The notes beneath the pieces were generated by a model. It did not search any database and was not told the DNA's origin. It saw only the letters and a program-made list of their open reading frames with translations. Below are positions 45,831-53,358 of a DNA stretch of 64,000 nt, piece after piece. The position numbers were made by a program, and so were the translations under genes. Source of the stretch: Streptomyces lanatus (lineage in GTDB: Bacteria; Actinomycetota; Actinomycetes; Streptomycetales; Streptomycetaceae). The stretch is from positions 994,742 to 1,058,741 of the forward strand of contig NZ_BNBM01000001.1 of assembly GCF_014655715.1 (NCBI RefSeq), given 5' to 3'. Position 1 is the first letter of the stretch; every line of letters begins with the position of its first letter.

Positions 45831-46851
45831 GGGCCGCCACCTCCTCGACTCCCAGGCCGGGCAGGGCACTTGGCCGTACGACGCCGTCGGCGCCGCCGAT
45901 CCCCCGCCACGGGTCGTGGGCGAGCAGCAGATGCCCGTCCAGGTCGACCCAGCGGGCGCGGTCGGCGAGGTGGACGGCGGGCGCGATGCCGAGGCTGCTG
46001 GCGGTGAGGCAGCCGAGCATCAGCTCGGTCCCGCTGCCCTCGATCGACTCGGCGATGTCCAGGGCCGCGCGGACGCCGCCGCACTTGGCGAGCTTGACGT
46101 TGACGCCGTGGACGCGTCCGGCGAGGCGCCTTACGTCCGCCAGGCTCACCGCGTCCTCGTCGGCGATGACGGGCAGCGGTGACCTCTCGGCGAGGGCCGC
46201 CAGCGCGTCCGGGTCGCCGGGCGCGAGGGGTTGCTCCACGGCCTCGACGCCGAGCGCGGCGAAACGGGGCAGCAACCGCTCCGCCTCCGCCACGCTCCAG
46301 GCGCCGTTCGGGTCGAGCAGCAGCCGTACGTGCGGGGCCGCGTCGCGGATGACCCGTATGCGTTCGACGTCGTCCTCGGGGTCGGGGGTGCCGGCCTTCA
46401 CCTTGACGACCTGGAAGCCGGCCGCCGCGAGCCGGCGGGCCTCGGCGGCGGCGTGCGCGAGCGGGGTGATGCCGATGGTGCGGGCGGTGGCGGCCGCGGG
46501 AGGCGCCGGGGCGCCGAGGAGGCGGTGGACGGGGACGCCGGCGCGCTTGCCCACGAGGTCGAGGAGAGCGGACTCGACGGCGGCCGTGACGGAAGCTGGT
46601 GCTGCGTCCGAGGGGAGCGCCTCGAGGGCGCTCTCGGGATCGGGGAACCGCTCCACATCCACCGACCGGGTCAGGCGTACGAGCGTGTCGGCGTCCAGCC
46701 CGTAGTACACGCTGCTCACGGCCTCGCCGTAGCCGGTGACGCCGTCATGCTCGACGCCCAGCCACACGGCGTCACGGGCGGTCATCACGGAGCGGGAGAT
46801 GCGCAGCGGCTCGGCGAGTTCGAGCCGTACGGTGCGCAGGCGGGCCTTCAT
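45814..46851 (-). CDS. Enolase-superfamily dipeptide epimerase/racemase (MR_MLE type)
   Basis: 345-residue member of the muconate-lactonising subgroup. The Lys pair KVKAG and KLAKCG provide the two acid-base lysines. Metal ligands are Asp in LLLDPNGAW, Glu in AVEQPL and Asp in IADEDAV. This set matches L-Ala-D/L-Glu and other dipeptide epimerases, which invert the C-terminal residue of a dipeptide. ATG 46851 overlaps the PLP enzyme stop (ATGA). Combined with an amino-acid ligase two genes upstream, an L,D-dipeptide product is a consistent inference. An N-acylamino acid racemase is the main alternative. Confidence 0.88.
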   Translation of the reverse strand: MKARLRTVRLELAEPLRISRSVMTARDAVWLGVEHDGVTGYGEAVSSVYYGLDADTLVRLTRSVDVERFPDPESALEALPSDAAPASVTAAVESALLDLVGKRAGVPVHRLLGAPAPPAAATARTIGITPLAHAAAEARRLAAAGFQVVKVKAGTPDPEDDVERIRVIRDAAPHVRLLLDPNGAWSVAEAERLLPRFAALGVEAVEQPLAPGDPDALAALAERSPLPVIADEDAVSLADVRRLAGRVHGVNVKLAKCGGVRAALDIAESIEGSGTELMLGCLTASSLGIAPAVHLADRARWVDLDGHLLLAHDPWRGIGGADGVVRPSALPGLGVEEVAAHADVA

Positions 46852-47918
46852 CGCTTCCCTTTCAGTGGATCGGCGACCCGTGTGCAGCGCGCCCACCCGC
46901 GCGCCTCGGCGGCGCGGGGGTGCGGTATCTCCACGGGACGGGTGGCGGCATCGGTGAGGTCGAGGCCGTGGGCGGTGAGGAAGTCGTCGTCGTAGACGGT
47001 GCCGAGGTAGCGGTGCGGCCCGTCGGGGAAGACGGTGGCGACGGCCGCGCCCGGGTGGACGCGGGCCGCCCAGGCGGCGACCCGGGCGACGGCGCCGGTG
47101 CTCCAGCCGCCGCTGACGAAGCAGCCCCGGGCGAGGCGCCGGCAGCTGTCGACGGCTTCGGCGGGGCCGATCCAGTGGACCTCGTCGAAGGCGTCGTAGG
47201 CGACGTTGCGCGGGTGGATGCTGCTGCCGAGGCCGCGCATGAGACGGGGCCTGGCGGGCTGGCCGAAGATGGTCGAGCCGGTCGCGTCGACGCCGATCAG
47301 GCGCAGGCCGGGCCAGTGGCGGCGCAGCGGGCCGATCACGCCGGCGCTGTGGCCGCCGGTGCCGACGCTGCACACCAGGATGTCCAGGTGGTCGAGCTGG
47401 GCGGAGAGTTCGGCGGCGAGGGAGGCGTAGCCGGCCGTGTTGTCGGGGTTGTTGTACTGGTCGGGCCAGTACGCGCCGGGGAGTTCGGCGAGCAGGTCGC
47501 GCAGCCGGCCGAGCCGGGCCGCCTGCCAGCCGCCCTGGGGCGCCGGGCGGTCCACGATCTCCAGACGGACGCCGTGGGCACGCAGCAACTGCCGCATGGA
47601 CGGCTCCAGTTCACTGTCGCCGACCAGGACCACGGGGTGGCCGAGGGCCTGTCCGGCGAAGGCGAGCCCGAGGCCGAGCGTGCCGGAGGTGGACTCCACG
47701 ACCGGGGCGCCGGGGCGCAGCTCGCCTCGCTCACGGGCGCCGAGCAGCATCGACACGGCGGCCCGTGCCTTCATGCCGCCGGCCGCGAGCCCTTCGAGCT
47801 TGGCCCAGAACCCGGGGTGGGCGTACGGCAGCTCGGCGGTGACCCGGACGACCGGGGTACGGCCGAGCAGCGCGAGCAACTCCGGCTGCGCGGTGGGTCG
47901 TACGACGGTGGCGGTCAT
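46848..47918 (-). CDS. Cysteine-synthase-like PLP enzyme
   Basis: 356-residue fold-type II PLP enzyme of the CysK/CBS/SbnA class. The PLP lysine is in AAGGMKARAAVSML, aligning with the PSGSVKDR lysine of CysK, and ESTSGTLG corresponds to the substrate-binding loop. The phosphate-binding glycine stretch is CSVGTGGHSAG, and YNNPDNTAGY matches the CysK/SbnA QFxNPxN motif. The C-terminus has an extra 40 residues. Likely reaction: beta-replacement on an activated serine to make a non-proteinogenic amino acid such as a diaminopropionate-type unit. No SbnB partner is present. ATG 47918, coupled. Confidence 0.88.
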   Translation of the reverse strand: MTATVVRPTAQPELLALLGRTPVVRVTAELPYAHPGFWAKLEGLAAGGMKARAAVSMLLGARERGELRPGAPVVESTSGTLGLGLAFAGQALGHPVVLVGDSELEPSMRQLLRAHGVRLEIVDRPAPQGGWQAARLGRLRDLLAELPGAYWPDQYNNPDNTAGYASLAAELSAQLDHLDILVCSVGTGGHSAGVIGPLRRHWPGLRLIGVDATGSTIFGQPARPRLMRGLGSSIHPRNVAYDAFDEVHWIGPAEAVDSCRRLARGCFVSGGWSTGAVARVAAWAARVHPGAAVATVFPDGPHRYLGTVYDDDFLTAHGLDLTDAATRPVEIPHPRAAEARGWARCTRVADPLKGKR

Positions 47919-48745
47919 CGTCGGCCCCCGCGGTACTGGTGGACGACTCCGGACCCGCCGTCGAGCCAGAAGAAGGGGTACGGCTCCGCGCACACCGCGC
48001 TCACCCCGTGCCCCAGGAGACGGGGCAGTACGGCGCTGCCGGTCTGGGCGAACATCACCAGCGGCTTGCCGTGCCGCAGGGCGTGCTCGCGCAGCGGTTC
48101 GAAGGTGCCGTTGCCCAGGGTCATCCCGGACACCAGCAGCGCGTCGCAGTCCCCGGCGGCGGCCAGCGCGTCGGCCACGACCGGCTCGCCCCACTCGGTC
48201 GTCCCGCCCTTGAGGTCGCACGGCACATAGCCGAGCCCACGCGAACGCAGCGCCTCCAGCAGGGAGTTGACGACACCGACGACCAGCACGGTGGCTCCGG
48301 CTGGGAGGTCCAGCAACTCCACCACGGCTCGCGCCCGCGCCCGGGACTTCTCCAGCGAGGACCCCGCGGGCAGGGCGACGGGCAGCGCCCCGCGCTCCGG
48401 GGTGTGCGGGGCGACATGCATCAGGTAGGCGTCGAGGGCGGCCACCCGCACGGCGGGCAGCGGATGGCCGAGGAGCCGTGCCACATCGGCACCGACACAG
48501 TCGTCCAGCGCGCTCTCGGGCAGCTCACCGGGTTCCACGGCACAGGAGCCGACGGCTTCGGCGAGCCGGAGGCTCAGCACTTCGTTGCGGTAGCCGGTGC
48601 CGCGTCCGTCGTGCCGTACGGCCTGGCGGGTGGTGAAGGCGACGGCGATGCGGAGGGTGCGCGGGTCGGGGCCGAGGGCGCCGGCGCGGGCTCGCGAGAG
48701 GAGGTCGTCGTAGGTGCGACAAGGGGCTTCGTCGAGGGCGGTCAT
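47915..48745 (-). CDS. DUF364 (putative heavy-metal chelation domain) protein
   Basis: 276-residue protein: an N-terminal DUF4213/enolase-N-like part (about 1-110, VAFTTRQAVRHDGRGTGYRN) and a Rossmann-like DUF364 domain (about 120-265, VVELLDLPAGATVLVVGVV, DALLVSGMTLGNGT). Pfam describes DUF364 as a putative heavy-metal-chelation domain; enzymatic activity is unproven. ATG 48745 overlaps the ATP-grasp stop (ATGA) and its own stop overlaps the PLP gene. Confidence 0.82.
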   Translation of the reverse strand: MTALDEAPCRTYDDLLSRARAGALGPDPRTLRIAVAFTTRQAVRHDGRGTGYRNEVLSLRLAEAVGSCAVEPGELPESALDDCVGADVARLLGHPLPAVRVAALDAYLMHVAPHTPERGALPVALPAGSSLEKSRARARAVVELLDLPAGATVLVVGVVNSLLEALRSRGLGYVPCDLKGGTTEWGEPVVADALAAAGDCDALLVSGMTLGNGTFEPLREHALRHGKPLVMFAQTGSAVLPRLLGHGVSAVCAEPYPFFWLDGGSGVVHQYRGGRR

Positions 48746-49998
48746 CGGATCACCAGCCCCGCGCGGAGCCCGGTCAAGATGTCCTCGACGCGGTCACGGG
48801 CTCCGAGGCCGTCCGGGTCACCTGCCATGACATGGCCGAGGTACTCGTTGTTGCTGCCGGCGGCCTTCACCGACTTGCCGGGCTCGGCGAGCTGTACCTC
48901 CAACACGCCGGGCTCATCGGCCGGTTGATGTCCGCCGGGCGCCTCCAGCGTTCCCGTGCGGTCCGGGACGAGGAAGCCGATGGCGGCGCTGCGCAGGCCG
49001 GTGTCCGTACGGGTGAGGTCGGGGCGGCGGCCGAGGGCGACGTCCACGAAGGCGGCGGCGAGGTCGATGCCGGTGACATGGCGGACCAGCTCGGTGATGC
49101 GGTTGCCGGCGGGCCGGGGGTTGACCTCGACGACGCGTGGCCCGGCGGAGGTCAGCTTGATCTCGGTGTGCGCCACGACCCCGTCCGTCAGACCGAGGGC
49201 CTTGAGCGCGCCGAGCGCGGTCTGCTCGGCGGCGTCCAGGTCCGCGAGCGGCAGGGCGGCCGGGAACATATGGCCGGTCTCGATGAAGGCGGGCGCTCCG
49301 CCGACGCTCTTGTCGGTGACGCCGACCATATGCACGGCACCCGCGTAGGACACGGTCTCGACGCTCACCTCCGGGCCGTCGAGGAACTCTTCGAGGAGGA
49401 GGCCGGGGATGCGCCGCTGCCCCCGGGCGTTGACCGGGAAGTCGGCCAACTCCCGGAAGAGCGCGGACAGTTCGGCCTCATCCCCGATCCGCCGCACATA
49501 CATGCCGGCGCACAGGTCTACCGGCTTGGCGACGAGCGGGTAGCCGATCTCGGCGGCGGCCCGCGCGAGGTCGGCCCACTCCTCGTGGACGGCGAAGCGC
49601 GGCCCGGGAAGGCCCGCGTCGGCGAGGACACGGCGGGTGGCGTCCTTGCGGCAGGCGTTCTCCATCGCCTCGGGTCCGGGGCCCGGCAGGCCGAGATGCC
49701 CGGCGATCCGGGCGACCGTCGGCAGGTAGTAGTCGCAGGAGGTGATCACCCCGTCGAAGCCCAGCACCGAGTGCAGCCTCGCCACCTCGGGCAGCAGGGC
49801 ATCGGCGTCATTGGTGTCGGCGGTGATCACATTGCGCGCGCCGAGCAGCGGATGCGCCGTCCCCTCGGGCGCCGAGCGCAGATAGTGATGCAGGTCACGG
49901 GTGAGGAAGGTGAACTCGTGCCCGCCCTCCAGGATCGCGCGTGGCAGCAGCCTGCTCATCGATCCGACCCAGCTCTCGACCACCAGCAGATGAGCCAC
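48742..49998 (-). CDS. ATP-grasp ligase, L-amino-acid-ligase (BacD/LAL) type
   Basis: 418-residue ATP-grasp enzyme. Pre-ATP-grasp Rossmann domain (about 1-110), central ATP-binding domain with KPVDLCAGMYV, LLLEEFLDGPEVSVE and HTEIKLTSAGPRVVEVNPRPAG (Mg-binding E-x-N), and a C-terminal LAL_C2-like module (about 320-418). Enzymes of this class couple two amino acids through an acyl-phosphate. ATG 49998; first gene of a ten-gene operon ending at 38818. About 100 bases upstream is a Zur-box-like sequence. Confidence 0.88.
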   Translation of the reverse strand: MAHLLVVESWVGSMSRLLPRAILEGGHEFTFLTRDLHHYLRSAPEGTAHPLLGARNVITADTNDADALLPEVARLHSVLGFDGVITSCDYYLPTVARIAGHLGLPGPGPEAMENACRKDATRRVLADAGLPGPRFAVHEEWADLARAAAEIGYPLVAKPVDLCAGMYVRRIGDEAELSALFRELADFPVNARGQRRIPGLLLEEFLDGPEVSVETVSYAGAVHMVGVTDKSVGGAPAFIETGHMFPAALPLADLDAAEQTALGALKALGLTDGVVAHTEIKLTSAGPRVVEVNPRPAGNRITELVRHVTGIDLAAAFVDVALGRRPDLTRTDTGLRSAAIGFLVPDRTGTLEAPGGHQPADEPGVLEVQLAEPGKSVKAAGSNNEYLGHVMAGDPDGLGARDRVEDILTGLRAGLVIR

Positions 49999-50073
49999 AA
50001 ATCCCCTTTTCGTGCGGCGAGTTCATACGTCAGGGCAGCCCGGGTCACCCCCTCGGCCGGAGGGGTGTCGGAC

Positions 50074-50100
50074 TTGACGCGCACACGTTATCGATAATCA
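50074..50100 (+). promoter_or_regulatory. Candidate promoter for the secreted TAP-like hydrolase
   Basis: TTGACG at 50074-50079 with a TAATCA-type -10 near 50095-50100 (15-base spacer, short). The -10 falls inside the Zur-like box, so binding there would block transcription. Confidence 0.35.
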
Positions 50101-50106
50101 TTTTCA
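50092..50106 (-). promoter_or_regulatory. Zur-box-like operator between the metallophore operon and hydrolase
   Basis: On the minus strand TGAAAATGATTATCG matches 13 of 15 positions of the Streptomyces Zur box (TGAAAATGATTTTCA as I recall it), with the left half intact. It sits in a local AT-rich island in a very GC-rich region, 94 bases before the ATP-grasp start and 51 before the hydrolase start. This predicts repression by Zur when zinc is plentiful. Confidence 0.7.
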
Positions 50107-50156
50107 TTTGCCACCCCGTTCTTACCTCGCATCCGAGACTCGGAGGAACCTCGTCC

Positions 50157-51647
50157 ATGCACATGCCCCCACGCATCGCCGCCGCCGCGGCAGCCGTGCT
50201 GTGCGCGCTCGTCACCACCACGGCCGCCCCGCTCCCTGCCCGAGCCGCGACCGCCCTCGCCTTCGGCCCCTGCCCGGACTCCGTACCGACCCCGCCCGCA
50301 CCGGACCGCGTGGAGTGCGGCCACCTCACCGTCCCCCTCGACCACCACGACCCCTCGGGCCCGCGCATCGACATGGCCGTCTCCCGCGTCCCCGCCTCCG
50401 GCACCCCCGCCGAGCGACGCGGCATCCTCCTGGTCAACCCGGGCGGACCGGGCGGCTCCGGGCTGCCCTACGCGGTGACCAAGCGCGCCAAACTCCCCGC
50501 GAGCGTGCGGCGCGCGTACGACGTCATCGGCTTCGACCCACGCGGCGTCGGCCGCAGCGCACCGGTGGACTGCGGCGCGATGGGCGGCCTGTTCACCGCT
50601 CCGGGCAGGGACCCGGTGCCGGTGGGCCCGCGCGCCGAGCGGGCGTATCTGGCCGCGCAGCGGCACATGGCCGACGACTGCGCGCGAGGCGCGGGCACAC
50701 GGACCCTGCCGTACCTGTCCACCGAGCAGACGGCGCACGACATGGACGCGATCCGCGCCGCGCTGGGCGAGCCCCGCACCAGCTTCCTCGGTGTGTCGTA
50801 CGGCAGTTACCTGGGCGCGGCCTACGCGGCGCGCTTCCCTCACCGGGTGGGCCGCATGGTGCTGGACAGTGTGGTCGGGCCCTGGGACTGGTACGACTTC
50901 GATGTCGTCCAGAGCCGGGCGATGCTGCGCGCCCGGGACACGTTCTTCGCCTGGACCGCCGCGCACCCGGACCGTTTCGGTCTGGGCGGTGACGCGGATG
51001 CCGTACGGGGCTCGTATCTGCGGGTGCGCCGGCAGCTCGCCGCCCGCCCGGTCGACGGCTTCGGCGCGGCGGAGTTCGACCGGGCCGTCTATCGCGCCCT
51101 CGGCCGCACCGAACGCTGGTCGGGCCTGGCCGACGGACTGCGCACACAGCTGACGGACGGGCGCGTGGACGGTCTGCGCCCGACCGCCGCATTCGACGGC
51201 CCGGAGTCCCGCAACTACGAGGCCGCCAACCGGATCGTGAAGTGCGCGGACGGTCCGGGGCCGACGCCGGGCGAGATCGTGGCGGACCTGCGCGGCCTAC
51301 GGCGCCTGGGCCCGCAGCCGGTGCTGACCGGCCTGGAGGCGACGGCCTGCGCGTACTGGCATCACCGGCCCGACCGCCGTACGCCACTGGGCGGTCCGGC
51401 CGCGCCGCCGGTCCTGCTGGTGGCCTCGGCGCATGATCCGGTCACGCCGATCCAGGGGGCGTACGCGATGCGGGATCTGCTCCCCGGGTCACGTCTGGTG
51501 ACGCTGGACGACGACTACTCGCACGGGGTGTTCGCCAGCCGGGGCAACGCCTGCGTGGACGGGGCGGTGGGGGCCTATCTGGTCGACGGGACGATTCCGG
51601 AGGCCGATGTGCGGTGTGGGGGGCCGGGGTTGCCGGCGGTGTCCTGA
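50157..51647 (+). CDS. Secreted alpha/beta hydrolase, TAP/SlpD-type peptidase
   Basis: 496-residue exported hydrolase with a signal peptide (about 1-30) and the tripeptidyl-aminopeptidase-type fold. Motifs: oxyanion HGGPGG-like VNPGGPGGSG, nucleophile Ser214 in GVSYGSY, Asp in SAHDPVTP, His in DYSHGVF, plus a TAP-like C-terminal domain. Known relatives remove N-terminal di- or tripeptides extracellularly. ATG 50157 with GGAGG upstream. Its promoter region is shared with the metallophore operon and overlaps the Zur-like box, so it may be zinc-controlled, perhaps to process an extracellular product or supply amino acids. Confidence 0.87.
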   Translation: MHMPPRIAAAAAAVLCALVTTTAAPLPARAATALAFGPCPDSVPTPPAPDRVECGHLTVPLDHHDPSGPRIDMAVSRVPASGTPAERRGILLVNPGGPGGSGLPYAVTKRAKLPASVRRAYDVIGFDPRGVGRSAPVDCGAMGGLFTAPGRDPVPVGPRAERAYLAAQRHMADDCARGAGTRTLPYLSTEQTAHDMDAIRAALGEPRTSFLGVSYGSYLGAAYAARFPHRVGRMVLDSVVGPWDWYDFDVVQSRAMLRARDTFFAWTAAHPDRFGLGGDADAVRGSYLRVRRQLAARPVDGFGAAEFDRAVYRALGRTERWSGLADGLRTQLTDGRVDGLRPTAAFDGPESRNYEAANRIVKCADGPGPTPGEIVADLRGLRRLGPQPVLTGLEATACAYWHHRPDRRTPLGGPAAPPVLLVASAHDPVTPIQGAYAMRDLLPGSRLVTLDDDYSHGVFASRGNACVDGAVGAYLVDGTIPEADVRCGGPGLPAVS

Positions 51648-51662
51648 GGCGCGCTCAGTGAC

Positions 51663-51698
51663 ACTTGCACACCGCGGCGAAACTTACACACCGCGGCG
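51663..51698. repeat. 19-bp-period tandem repeat at the 3' end of the pentapeptide gene
   Basis: ACTTGCACACCGCGGCG (51663-51679) and ACTTACACACCGCGGCG (51682-51698) differ at one of 17 positions. The second unit overlaps the pentapeptide gene stop codon. Confidence 0.7.
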
Positions 51699-52427
51699 GC
51701 CAGGCGTACCGAGGGCGGGGTCCGGCCTGTTGGGCGTGGCGGGAGGCGGTGCTCCCGGTTCGGGGTCGGTGCCGGTGGTGCGGTCCCGGCCGTCGTCGCC
51801 GCCCACGCGGTAGCTGCCGGGGGCCAGCCTGACCGATCCGGCCAGGAGTTCCTGGCCGAGGCCGGGTTGGGAGCGCGGCCAGCGGGTGCCGGTCGACCAC
51901 TTGACCCCGTCGAGCACCTCGACGCTCAGGTCCTCGGCGACCGTCTCCAGATCGGCGTCCGTGAGATCGCAGTCATGCAGATCGGCATGGGCCAGCCGGG
52001 CCCGGCGCAGCCACGCCCCGGTCAGGTCGGCCCGCCGCAGGCCCGCTTCACGCAGGTCGGCGTCGGTCAGGTCCGCGCCGGTGAGGTCGGCGCCGGTCAG
52101 CGTCGCGGAGTTCAGCCGGGCGCCCCGCAGACAGGAGAACCCGAGCTCGGCCTCGGTGAGATCGGCCCCGGTGAGGTCGGCGTCGTTCAGGTCGACCTGG
52201 TAGAGGTTGGCGCGCGCGAGGTCGGCGCCGGGGAGGGAGATCCGTTCCCCCGGCTCACGGGGCGCTCGCAATGCCTCCGCCAGCCGGGCCGTCTCGCCCT
52301 CGGGCATGGCTTCGTCGCCGCGCCGGGCGACGGACTCCGCGGTGTCGGAGCGGGCCTCTTCCGAGCTGTCCGGTGCGGCCAGGTAGAGAAGTTCGCGCAG
52401 GATCTGCTCCGTCGTCCTCTTCGTCAT
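51684..52427 (-). CDS. Pentapeptide-repeat protein
   Basis: 247-residue cytosolic protein. The central part (about 60-165) has about twenty A(D/N)LxxA-type pentapeptide repeats (ADLTGADLTEAELGFSCL and the like) that fold into a right-handed quadrilateral beta helix. The N-terminus (EQILRELLYL) is helical; the C-terminal 60 residues are Pro/Gly rich. ATG 52427 with GGAG five bases upstream. The roles of such proteins range from gyrase protection to scaffolds; none can be chosen here. It is the third gene of a coupled trio. Confidence 0.85.
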   Translation of the reverse strand: MTKRTTEQILRELLYLAAPDSSEEARSDTAESVARRGDEAMPEGETARLAEALRAPREPGERISLPGADLARANLYQVDLNDADLTGADLTEAELGFSCLRGARLNSATLTGADLTGADLTDADLREAGLRRADLTGAWLRRARLAHADLHDCDLTDADLETVAEDLSVEVLDGVKWSTGTRWPRSQPGLGQELLAGSVRLAPGSYRVGGDDGRDRTTGTDPEPGAPPPATPNRPDPALGTPGRRGV

Positions 52428-52768
52428 GATGGCTCCGTCCCGGGCCGTCGTGGAGCGGGTGGACTCGGAGGCGGGCTCAGGGATGAGCGCGGGGGCGGCA
52501 CGATCGCGCACATCGGGCAGCGGGTGTCGGACGCGGAGAGCAGCAGCGGCAGACCGAAGTTCTGCGCCGCCTGCTCGGCGGTGCGCAGTGCGTCGCGTCG
52601 CTTGAGTCCTTCCATCTCCCTGCCCCGCAGCAGTCGGTTGACGATCAGTTGCCAGTGGTCCTCGGCCGTCTCCCAGTCTCCGTCATGCCACTTGGCGGCG
52701 AAATGCTGGACGAACTCCGCGGCCGTACCGCCGCATTCATGGATCTCGGACAGGGAACGCACGCTCAT
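52424..52768 (-). CDS. Hypothetical protein in the pentapeptide operon
   Basis: 114-residue protein, mostly helical N-terminal 75 residues (IHECGGTAAEFVQHFAAKWH, LKRRDALRTAEQAAQNFG) and a Pro/Ser-rich tail with a CPMC motif. No known family recognised. ATG 52768 overlaps the upstream membrane gene (ATGA), and its stop overlaps the pentapeptide gene start. Confidence 0.65.
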   Translation of the reverse strand: MSVRSLSEIHECGGTAAEFVQHFAAKWHDGDWETAEDHWQLIVNRLLRGREMEGLKRRDALRTAEQAAQNFGLPLLLSASDTRCPMCAIVPPPRSSLSPPPSPPAPRRPGTEPS

Positions 52769-53181
52769 CCCCCGTCCGGGCCCGCGGAGGCGGTGGAGCG
52801 TCGCCTGAGCTCTTCGAGGATCTCGGTGAGCTCCCGGGTGCGGTGTGCCTGGATCTGGGCGGTGACGCCGTAGCCGACCGCGCCTCCCACCAGGGCGGGG
52901 ATCGCGGCCCAGCCGGCGATCGACAGCAGCCATGCGGGCAGCCGGGGGCTGACGTCTCCCGGTGAGTCGATGCCGACGAGGACGTTGTACGCGCCGGTCC
53001 AGCCGATCAGTGCACCGTTGAGCACATAGAGCCCGAGGAAGACCACCAGCAGGGGCAGGGCACGCAGCAGGAGCCACCGGTGCAGCCGGGACAGCGCGTC
53101 CCGTGACCTCCACCAGCGCGAGACCCGGCGGCGCAGGCCGGGAGGCGGCGGGGGTTGGATTCCGGGCGTCCCTGAGGTCAC
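52765..53181 (-). CDS. DUF6313-like small membrane protein
   Basis: 138-residue protein: a proline-rich N-terminus, two membrane helices (about 42-62 and 85-110) separated by a loop with GAYNVLVGIDSPGDVS, and a basic coiled C-terminus (QIQAHRTRELTEILEELRRR). The pattern fits DUF6313. The start is placed at GTG 53181. It is the first gene of the three-gene operon with the pentapeptide protein. Confidence 0.65.
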   Translation of the reverse strand: MTSGTPGIQPPPPPGLRRRVSRWWRSRDALSRLHRWLLLRALPLLVVFLGLYVLNGALIGWTGAYNVLVGIDSPGDVSPRLPAWLLSIAGWAAIPALVGGAVGYGVTAQIQAHRTRELTEILEELRRRSTASAGPDGG

Positions 53182-53358
53182 GGTCCCGACGGTAGCCGAT
53201 GCCGTGGCGCGGATCGCCGGATCACCGGATCTCCAGGGGTTCTCCGCACCAAGTCGCTTTCTGTACATGGCCATTGGAAGGACGGTGATCGTCTGGACAG
53301 ATCGCCCCGGCCGCCGGAGGATGACGCTGACACCCATGGCCACCGGCACGGAGAGGCG

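Noticed and set aside
46848..47918. True cysteine synthase for primary metabolism
   Set aside because: The PLP lysine motif (GMKAR) differs from the PSGSVKDR of CysK, the C-terminus is extended and the gene is embedded in a biosynthetic operon, so a specialised role is more likely.
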